Of a stretch of DNA of 10,794 nt, positions 6,274 through 10,794 are shown piece by piece. Source of the stretch: QNYQ01 sp964542985 (GTDB taxonomy: Archaea; Thermoproteota; Thermoprotei_A; Sulfolobales; Pyrodictiaceae); contig CAZIWH010000062.1 of the NCBI GenBank assembly GCA_964542985.1, forward strand, positions 1 to 10,794, in the 5' to 3' direction. The position numbers and the translations under genes are program-made. Under the pieces are notes generated by a model, which worked only from the letters and a program-made list of their open reading frames with translations, was not told the origin of the DNA and did no database searches. Every line of letters begins with the position of its first letter. Positions within the stretch are counted from its first letter, which is position 1.

Positions 6274-6753
6274 ATGTCCATGCAAATAAACGTCAAGTAC
6301 GATGACGTCTACAACGCGCTCGAGCCCCTCCGCGGCATAAAGCTCCGAGGCGCGATACCGGGAGCCCCGACCTCTAAGCTGCCGCTCCGCAAGATAGTCG
6401 AGAAGGCGCTTGGGCCCCACATAGTGGCCACCGAGGAGTACAGGGGCACCAGGATAGTAGCCGCGAAGATAGATGACGAAACCTACATGGTGTGCCACTT
6501 CGGCCTAGAGGAGCCCGACGACTTCTGCATCGTGGTAGAGGGCGAGAAAGCCTGGGATAGGATAGTGGAGGCGGCAGACAAGCTATCAAGGCTAATGAAG
6601 GAGTCCTACACTCTCACCCTCGCAGCAATAATACATGCGCTGCAGGGCATAATCCACGGCGAAGAGGAGGAGATAGAGGAGATAAGCGATCCCGACCAGG
6701 TCATAGAGGAGCTGCTGACCTGGCTACCAGAGTACATTGCAATAACAGACTAG
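6274..6753 (+). CDS. Acidic protein of unknown function
   Basis: A 159-residue soluble protein I cannot assign. Its N-terminal half alternates strands and helices (INVKYDDVYNAL; IVAAKIDDETYMVCHFGL; FCIVVEGEKAWDRI). The C-terminal half is helical, with an acidic linker at about 129-140 (EEEEIEEISDPDQ). Net charge is strongly negative. There are no cysteine clusters, signal peptide or membrane segments. The start ATG has GGGGGAGG (6257-6264) about nine bases upstream, a good ribosome site. It follows the methyltransferase with a 79-base gap, so it may share its transcript. It is followed by TGTTTTGT seven bases after the stop and then by strong inverted repeats. Confidence 0.7.
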   Translation: MSMQINVKYDDVYNALEPLRGIKLRGAIPGAPTSKLPLRKIVEKALGPHIVATEEYRGTRIVAAKIDDETYMVCHFGLEEPDDFCIVVEGEKAWDRIVEAADKLSRLMKESYTLTLAAIIHALQGIIHGEEEEIEEISDPDQVIEELLTWLPEYIAITD

Positions 6754-6759
6754 GGAGGA

Positions 6760-6767
6760 TGTTTTGT
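6760..6767 (+). terminator. T-rich transcript end motif after the 6274 gene
   Basis: TGTTTTGT lies seven bases after the stop and is followed at once by an 8-bp inverted repeat (6768-6784). The same octamer in the same setting follows the last gene of the window (10772-10779). Crenarchaeal transcripts commonly end at U-rich runs. Inferred from position only. Confidence 0.4.
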
Positions 6768-6784
6768 CGGGCCGCAGCGGCCCG
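6768..6784. repeat. Perfect 8-bp inverted repeat
   Basis: CGGGCCGC (6768-6775), one A, then GCGGCCCG (6777-6784). It is in the convergent gap between two genes, directly after a T4 run. A one-base loop cannot form as drawn, so it would fold with a larger loop or act as a dyad in DNA. Confidence 0.6.
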
Positions 6785-6793
6785 CCCCTAACG

Positions 6794-6854
6794 GATACCC
6801 GGGGTCACCCCCTGCGCCGGGACAACGGCGCGGTCGCCCCGGGCGATACCCGGG
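6794..6854. ncRNA. GC-rich structured segment, possible small RNA
   Basis: An outer stem CCCGGGG (6798-6804) pairs with CCCCGGG (6837-6843), and an inner stem GCGCCG (6814-6819) pairs with CGGCGC (6826-6831) around a six-base loop; between them is an asymmetric internal loop. A 10-base direct repeat GATACCCGGG stands at 6794-6803 and 6845-6854, the second copy able to compete for the same pairing. A stem, pocket, stem shape recalls archaeal H/ACA RNAs, but I see no convincing K-turn, and the ATA after the stem is only a weak ANA box. It may instead be a bidirectional terminator. The strand cannot be decided. Confidence 0.35.
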
Positions 6855-6887
6855 CATGCAGAAACGGGGAAGTAGTAGCCTATTCTT

Positions 6888-6892
6888 AAAAA
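6888..6892 (-). terminator. T5 run after the Gly/Trp-rich gene
   Basis: Five A on the plus strand give TTTTT on the minus strand, about 30 bases after the stop of the minus-strand gene at 6923. This is the likely transcript end; no hairpin is directly adjacent. Confidence 0.35.
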
Positions 6893-6922
6893 TCGTGGCA
6901 AGAGGCGGTGCCGAGGAGTGCT

Positions 6923-7222
6923 TCACTGCTGCTCGCTGTAGAGCTTTATCCAAGCCTGCCATGCCAGCCAGCGGCACCAGCCCCTGCCGAACAGCCAGCC
7001 CGGCCTAGCCCACGGCGGGTACGCTGCCCAGGGGCCCCTGCCGGGCCAGGGCGGTACCGGCGCCGCTGCGGGCTGCTGGCTCTGCTGCTGGGCCGGGGGC
7101 TGCTGCCAGGCCGGCGGGGCCGCCCACCAGGGGCCCATGCCCCATCCGCGGCCCATTCCCCAGCCTCTGCCTCCTCTGCCCCCTCCGCCGCGCCATCCGC
7201 GGCCTTTACCCCATCCAGGCAT
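6923..7222 (-). CDS. Gly/Trp-rich small protein, DUF5320-like in style
   Basis: A 99-residue protein of striking composition: 21 glycines and 15 tryptophans. The N-terminal half is made of Gly-Arg/Met-Gly-Trp units, including a tandem RGWGMG pair near residues 19-30. The middle (about 39-60) is Gln/Pro/Ala-rich, and the end (about 78-99) is GRGWCRWLAWQAWIKL with a single cysteine. It is not a shadow frame: GGAGGTG (7235-7229 on the minus strand) stands six bases before the ATG, one of the strongest ribosome sites in the window. The MPG-plus-Gly-rich start resembles DUF5320 and other small archaeal Gly/Trp-rich proteins, but I cannot name a family. It is divergent from the PP-loop/ferredoxin gene and may share its promoter region. 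Confidence 0.7.
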   Translation of the reverse strand: MPGWGKGRGWRGGGGRGGRGWGMGRGWGMGPWWAAPPAWQQPPAQQQSQQPAAAPVPPWPGRGPWAAYPPWARPGWLFGRGWCRWLAWQAWIKLYSEQQ

Positions 7223-7291
7223 GCCTCACACCTCCATTAAATGGAACTCGTTTCGGGTTCTGAGTCCCAGTATACTCCTAGAGGAGACGCC

Positions 7292-7300
7292 ACATTTAAT
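7292..7300. promoter_or_regulatory. Candidate shared TATA box in the divergent gap
   Basis: ACATTTAAT reads as a TATA-like box in both directions. On the plus strand, initiation near 7322 would leave about 50 bases before the ATG at 7372. On the minus strand, ATTAAATGT preceded by GAAAACAAC (purine-rich, BRE-like) would start near 7270, about 48 bases before the ATG at 7222. Another TTAAAT element at 7237-7242 is too close to the minus-strand start to serve. Confidence 0.4.
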
Positions 7301-7371
7301 GTTGTTTTCGCCGCTCCGAAGCAACACCCATACCTTGACTCCACGCTCCCGCCAGCTGCGGAGAACAAGGT

Positions 7372-9435
7372 ATGCCAAGAAGGCCCCGCGGCGAGGAAGC
7401 GTTACGTCTCCTCCGGCTCTACACTCCGAGGCTACGCTGGTGCCCAATCTGCGGGGCACCAGTCCTAGGCCGCGAGACATGCCCCCGCTGCGGCTCCAGG
7501 ACCCTTGAGGTCAAGCTTGTCCCGCCGGGCGACGCCAAACCGGCATGGGAAAAGGAGAAGAAGGAGACATGGAGCGCGGCGGTGGAGCAGCTAGGCAGGG
7601 AGGCAGCGGAGAGGCTCCTGGGCGGCCCCACAGCCTTCTGGCTCCTGAACCCCGTCCAGGCCCTCGACGCGGCCCACGAGATACTGGTTGACGGCCACAC
7701 GGTGGCGCAGCGCCACTACGACCCCCTGGAGCGGCAGTGGCGCATACGTCCCGATAGGGTAGGCGCAGAGATACTCGTCGAGGAGGAGACAGGCCCCTAC
7801 GCCATAGTGGATGAGCCGCTCCGCCCCAGCGCGGCGGTCACACCTGCAAGGATAAGCAGCGACGCACGTACCCCCGGAGCCTACGTGGCGGTCAAGGGCA
7901 AGGGCCCCAGCTACGGCGTAGCCAGGGTCCTCGAGCGCGGCCAGCTCCGCGTACTAAAGGCATGGAGGAGGAACAGGCCGATAAAGTGGAGGCACAGGCC
8001 GAGGAGCCTGAGCATAGACGAGGCCGTAGAGATAAACAGGACGTGGCTCGAGGAGAGGGAGAGAGAGGCCGCCGAGTGGCTCCGCGAGACATTGGCCAGG
8101 CACAGCGGCAGGCCTCTAGCGGGCCTCAGCGGTGGCAAAGACAGCACAGCGGCGGCGGCGATAGCGGCCAGGGCCAGCGTAGAGGAGGCTTACACCGTGG
8201 ACACCGGCGTCGAGCACCCCGAGAGCAGGGAGACCGTCGAGAAGGCCGCGGAGAAGCTCGGCCTCCGCCTCCACGTAGCGGAGGCAGGCAACGCCTTCTG
8301 GCAGGGAACAAGAACCTACGGGCCACCGGCCAGGGACTACAGGTGGTGCACGCGGCTCGTCAAGCTAGCCCCCCTCTCCAGGCTGTTCAGGAGGCTGCGT
8401 AGCGGTTCAAGGATAATCATGGTGACCGGGCAGAGGGGCGCAGAGAGCCCCCAGCGCGCAGCCGCGCCCAGGCTCGCCCAGAGCGGCACCATAGGCAGGG
8501 GCCGTGACCTCGTCGCATCCCCCATCCAGAGGTGGAGCAGCCTAGAAGTCTTCCTCTACCTCCGCCTCCGCCGCCTACCAGTAAACCCTCTCTACATGGA
8601 GGGCTACGAGAGAATAGGCTGCTACATGTGCCCCGCAAGCCACCTCTACGAGTTCCATGTCTTTGAGAAACGCCGCCCCCAGCTATGGGCACAGTGGCTC
8701 ACCGTCCTCAAAGCCTATGCCCGCAAGGCAAGCCTACCCGAGGCATGGGCAACCTACGGCTTCTGGCGCTGGAGGCTAAGCCTCCCATCAGAAGCACGTC
8801 AGCTAGCCCGCCGCCTAGGCCTAAACCCCGAGAAGCTCGCCTCAGCAGCCATTGCAGCCCAGCTCCACGCCTCAACAGAGTACAGCCCAAGAGCCACATG
8901 CCTCGCAGCAACCCTCCCAGGCCCAAGGGCGCCGAGCAGCCTACGGGACTGGCTCCGGGCGGCAGGTCAGCCGCCAAGAGGCATAGCCTTCGACGAGGAT
9001 ACTATGAGCATCCGCATCTGCACTCCCAGCCCTCCCCGCCCCGTGCTCGCAGCAGCAGCGGCGGCATGGACCTGCCTCCGCTGCGGACTCTGCGCAGAAG
9101 CATGCCCCGAGGAAGCAATAACAGCCCCAGGCAGAATAGAGGCAGAGAGATGCACAAGCTGCAGGGCATGCATCTACGCATGTCCCTCCTCCGTGCTCGC
9201 AGACGCCCTAGCAAAGCTCGCAAGGGAGGCCCTGCGCCATGCCCAGCAGACGGGTATTCCTCGCAGCCATGGCCGCAGCCGCCGCAGCCTACACTCTGGG
9301 AGGAGCAGTGACAAGCACAAGCCTCGAAATAACCAGGGTCAGCGCCGGCATAGGGGTAAAGACAGTGCTCCTCACAGACCTCCACGTACACGCAAAGAAG
9401 CCCGCAGAAGTCGTAAAGGCGGTCAAGAGGATTAA
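7372..9435 (+). CDS. Zinc ribbon-PUA-PAPS reductase-ferredoxin fusion protein
   Basis: A 687-residue multidomain protein of the archaeal phosphoadenosine-phosphosulfate-reductase-like family. Domains in order: a zinc ribbon (C24, C27, C37, C40); a probable PUA RNA-binding domain about 135-200 (GAYVAVKGKGPSYGVARVL); a PP-loop ATP pyrophosphatase with S253-G-G-K-D-S258, then a C417-Y-M-C420-P pair; and a 2x[4Fe-4S] ferredoxin at C568/C571/C574/C578 and C594/C597/C600/C604. The PP-loop implies adenylation or ATP use. PUA plus Fe-S plus PP-loop fits an RNA sulfur-modifying enzyme, but a sulfur-assimilation role is possible; neither is proven. The ferredoxin ends near residue 622. The final 65 residues are an Arg/Lys/Ser/His-rich tail read out of frame over the start of the next gene. 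The start ATG has GGAG eight bases upstream. Confidence 0.85.
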   Translation: MPRRPRGEEALRLLRLYTPRLRWCPICGAPVLGRETCPRCGSRTLEVKLVPPGDAKPAWEKEKKETWSAAVEQLGREAAERLLGGPTAFWLLNPVQALDAAHEILVDGHTVAQRHYDPLERQWRIRPDRVGAEILVEEETGPYAIVDEPLRPSAAVTPARISSDARTPGAYVAVKGKGPSYGVARVLERGQLRVLKAWRRNRPIKWRHRPRSLSIDEAVEINRTWLEEREREAAEWLRETLARHSGRPLAGLSGGKDSTAAAAIAARASVEEAYTVDTGVEHPESRETVEKAAEKLGLRLHVAEAGNAFWQGTRTYGPPARDYRWCTRLVKLAPLSRLFRRLRSGSRIIMVTGQRGAESPQRAAAPRLAQSGTIGRGRDLVASPIQRWSSLEVFLYLRLRRLPVNPLYMEGYERIGCYMCPASHLYEFHVFEKRRPQLWAQWLTVLKAYARKASLPEAWATYGFWRWRLSLPSEARQLARRLGLNPEKLASAAIAAQLHASTEYSPRATCLAATLPGPRAPSSLRDWLRAAGQPPRGIAFDEDTMSIRICTPSPPRPVLAAAAAAWTCLRCGLCAEACPEEAITAPGRIEAERCTSCRACIYACPSSVLADALAKLAREALRHAQQTGIPRSHGRSRRSLHSGRSSDKHKPRNNQGQRRHRGKDSAPHRPPRTRKEARRSRKGGQED

Positions 9436-9991
9436 ACCCCGTCTCCTACTAGTAGCGGGAGACAGCTGGGACGAACGCACACCAAGAGGAGCACGAACAG
9501 CACTAAAAACCCTCGAAGAACTCCTCGAAGCAGTCCACGAAGCAGCGCTGGTCTACGGAAACCACGAGTACGCCGCAAAAAACAAGGTTCTCGACCCAAA
9601 CACTGCGACAAGCCTCCTGGAACACATGGGCTACCGCGTGCTACGCGACCAGGCAGAAACACTCACAGGCCTCAAGATCTGTGGCCTAGACTGGCATCCA
9701 GACCCGGCAGCCTACAAGAACACGCCCAGAGGCTGCGATATAGTACTCGTGCACAGCCCCGACGCTTTCCACTACGCTGACCCAGAGACGCCGACACTCT
9801 ACCTAGCAGGCCACACCCACGGAGGCCAGTGGTGCCTACCAGGGGCGATCCCCATAATCACCAACAGTCGATACGGCTACACATGGGGTCACTACCGCAA
9901 AGGCGAGGCACAGATGTACGTATCCAGAGGCCTAGGTGAAATGATTCCGCCACGCCTCTACTGTTCCTATCAGCTAGTCATAATACAGTAG
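9239..9991 (+). CDS. Tat-exported metallophosphoesterase (YkuE-like)
   Basis: A 250-residue calcineurin-like phosphoesterase. The two-metal site is complete: D47-L-H49, G74-D75, G107-N-H-E110, H172 (LVHSPD) and G191-H-T-H-G-G-Q197, the last form typical of the YkuE branch. The N-terminus S3-R-R-V-F-L followed by an alanine-rich stretch to about residue 24 is a twin-arginine signal, so it should be exported folded and act outside the membrane. The bacterial relatives act on lipid or cell-wall phosphoesters, but the archaeal substrate is unknown. GGGAGG (9224-9229) precedes the ATG. Its first 197 bases also encode, in another frame, the tail of the preceding protein. Codons prefer A or C in third position. 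Confidence 0.88.
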   Translation: MPSRRVFLAAMAAAAAAYTLGGAVTSTSLEITRVSAGIGVKTVLLTDLHVHAKKPAEVVKAVKRIKPRLLLVAGDSWDERTPRGARTALKTLEELLEAVHEAALVYGNHEYAAKNKVLDPNTATSLLEHMGYRVLRDQAETLTGLKICGLDWHPDPAAYKNTPRGCDIVLVHSPDAFHYADPETPTLYLAGHTHGGQWCLPGAIPIITNSRYGYTWGHYRKGEAQMYVSRGLGEMIPPRLYCSYQLVIIQ

Positions 9992-10136
9992 TGCAGCCCT
10001 CCACTTACGCCCAGCCGTAGACAGCAGTCGCTCAAAGCCCGTAGCAGGAGCCCCCCGGGCGCCGCTAAGAAGACACGATTAGCAACGCCGTCGAGGTATC
10101 GGGGTTGTGTTGGCCTGTTCTCGATGCAGTAACGTC

Positions 10137-10169
10137 TCCTTTGTCCTTTGTCTTGACTTTTATCTTGAC
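10137..10169. repeat. Pyrimidine-rich 7-base direct repeats
   Basis: Two tandem copies of TCCTTTG, then two copies of TCTTGAC five bases apart. They lie about 40-70 bases upstream of the TATA box at 10207, so a regulator site is possible; a U-rich transcript end is the alternative. Confidence 0.35.
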
Positions 10170-10206
10170 CGGTAGCCTTGGATAGCTGAGGAACAACGAT
10201 TTATGG

Positions 10207-10214
10207 CTTAAATT
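10207..10214 (+). promoter_or_regulatory. TATA box for the ICMT-like gene
   Basis: CTTAAATT, preceded by an A/T-rich ATTTATGG, stands about 50 bases before the ATG at 10261. Initiation near 10237 would leave a leader of about 24 bases containing GGAGG (10252-10256). Confidence 0.5.
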
Positions 10215-10260
10215 CTAGCTCTTCTGCGAGCCTTCTCTGCGTAGCTCGGTAGGAGGCTGT

Positions 10261-10764
10261 ATGCCTCAGGTGCTGTTAGTGGTCCCGTCGTATAGATTTC
10301 GAAGGGTATTCCTCTGGATTGGCTATACGGTTCTCGTTGCTTCCTCCCTGGGGGCGGCTGGTACGTTGACCCCGCCTGCTCCGTGGTTCATGGTTCTGCG
10401 TGTCTTCGGGGCTGTACTCTTCGCGGCTTCTGTTTTAGCTGCTGTGTGGATACATTCGATGTTTCCGCCGAGGCATGACAGGCCGGAGGACTTCGAGGAG
10501 TTGATGACAAGCGGGCCATACGCCTACTGTAGGCATCCCTTCTACCTGGCGCTCATGGTTAACCAGTTCTCGTTGCCGATTCTCTTCTTGAGCCTCACGG
10601 GCCTTATTGTCTACTTGTTGTTGTTGCCGCTTTGGCTGATGCTTATCAAGCTCGAGGAGAGGGAGCTGCTGGAGTACTGGGGTGAGAGGTACCGGGAGTA
10701 CATGAGGCGTGTGCCTATGCTTATCCCAAGGCCGTGGCGTAGGAGGGGCGGCGAGAAGGGCTAG
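10261..10764 (+). CDS. ICMT/PEMT-like membrane methyltransferase
   Basis: A 167-residue integral membrane protein of the isoprenylcysteine carboxyl methyltransferase/phospholipid methyltransferase-like family. Hydrophobic helices lie at about 17-36, 43-64 and a long pair at 94-127. The SAM-site signature is S84-G-P-Y-A-Y-C-R-H-P93-F-Y-L, and the C-terminal cytosolic motif is KLEERELLEYWGERYREYMRRVP. The natural substrate in archaea (a prenylated protein, quinone or lipid) is unknown. The start ATG has GGAGG four bases upstream, and a TATA box lies at 10207. Codons are rich in G/T in third position, unlike the A/C-ending codons of the gene before it. The stop is followed by TGTTTTGT. Confidence 0.85.
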   Translation: MPQVLLVVPSYRFRRVFLWIGYTVLVASSLGAAGTLTPPAPWFMVLRVFGAVLFAASVLAAVWIHSMFPPRHDRPEDFEELMTSGPYAYCRHPFYLALMVNQFSLPILFLSLTGLIVYLLLLPLWLMLIKLEERELLEYWGERYREYMRRVPMLIPRPWRRRGGEKG

Positions 10765-10771
10765 GGGAAGG

Positions 10772-10779
10772 TGTTTTGT
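10772..10779 (+). terminator. T-rich transcript end motif after the ICMT-like gene
   Basis: TGTTTTGT stands eight bases after the stop, the same octamer and nearly the same spacing as after the gene ending at 6753. Inferred as a termination site by position and repetition. Confidence 0.4.
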
Positions 10780-10794
10780 GGTGCGGGGGGTGGG

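Larger units (their letters stand above)
9992..10260. other. Intergenic region with T-rich repeats and promoter
   Basis: No coding frame is convincing. The first 100 bases are C/A-rich like the upstream genes, then composition turns T/G-rich near 10090-10100. Bases 10137-10150 hold TCCTTTG twice in tandem, followed by TCTTGAC at 10151-10157 and 10163-10169. This pyrimidine-rich stretch could be a transcript end for the phosphoesterase gene or an operator for the next gene. Confidence 0.5.

Noticed and set aside
7137..7508. Plus-strand open frames across the divergent promoter region
   Set aside because: They are antisense to the Gly/Trp-rich gene or out of frame with the PP-loop protein, with low-complexity Pro/Ser content typical of shadow frames.
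8685..9311. 208-residue open frame inside the PP-loop gene
   Set aside because: Pro/Arg/Ser-rich sequence with no motif; the overlapping frame carries the ferredoxin cysteines.
1..10794. CRISPR array, transposase or defence island
   Set aside because: No regularly spaced repeats and no nuclease, transposase or toxin-antitoxin proteins are seen.

Overview
The window looks like chromosome of a hyperthermophilic crenarchaeon, most likely a GC-rich member of the Desulfurococcales such as a Pyrodictiaceae relative. The placement is an inference. It rests on AGG/ATA codon preference, GTG and TTG starts, GGAGG/GGTGA ribosome binding sites, TATA-type promoters, tightly packed genes and archaeal protein families. 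No database search was possible.

Layout. Bases 1-511 hold no convincing protein gene; they contain the 3' part of a tRNA, with one base missing from the T stem, preceded by a perfect 10-bp hairpin. Two minus-strand genes follow: an M28/DUF4910-type zinc aminopeptidase (512-2134) and a small ferredoxin-fold protein (2153-2512). A divergent promoter region (2513-2656) separates these from a four-gene plus-strand operon (2657-4556). That operon encodes a MoaD-like protein without the terminal GlyGly, a normal MoaD ending in GlyGly, MoaE, and a nitrilase-superfamily amidohydrolase. This is the molybdopterin/tungstopterin synthase step with two unusual companions.

A small membrane protein on the minus strand (4491-4859) overlaps the nitrilase tail. 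Next on the plus strand come a RsmB/NSUN-type RNA m5C methyltransferase (4902-6194) and an acidic protein of unknown function (6274-6753). The convergent gap 6754-6922 is full of GC-rich inverted repeats and could be a structured RNA or a double terminator. A Gly/Trp-rich small protein (6923-7222, minus) is divergent from a large multidomain protein (7372-9435): zinc ribbon, probable PUA, PAPS-reductase-type PP-loop and 2x[4Fe-4S] ferredoxin. The reading frame of this protein runs about 197 bases into the next gene, a Tat-exported metallophosphoesterase (9239-9991). After a 269-base gap with T-rich direct repeats lies an ICMT-like membrane methyltransferase (10261-10764).

Taken together: molybdenum/tungsten cofactor assembly, RNA modification, a thiol/sulfur-type Fe-S enzyme and two cell-envelope proteins. 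I see no CRISPR array, transposase or clear defence system. The best candidates for something undescribed are the overprinted tail of the PP-loop/ferredoxin protein, the GlyGly-less MoaD twin, the Gly/Trp-rich small protein and the structured convergent gap.
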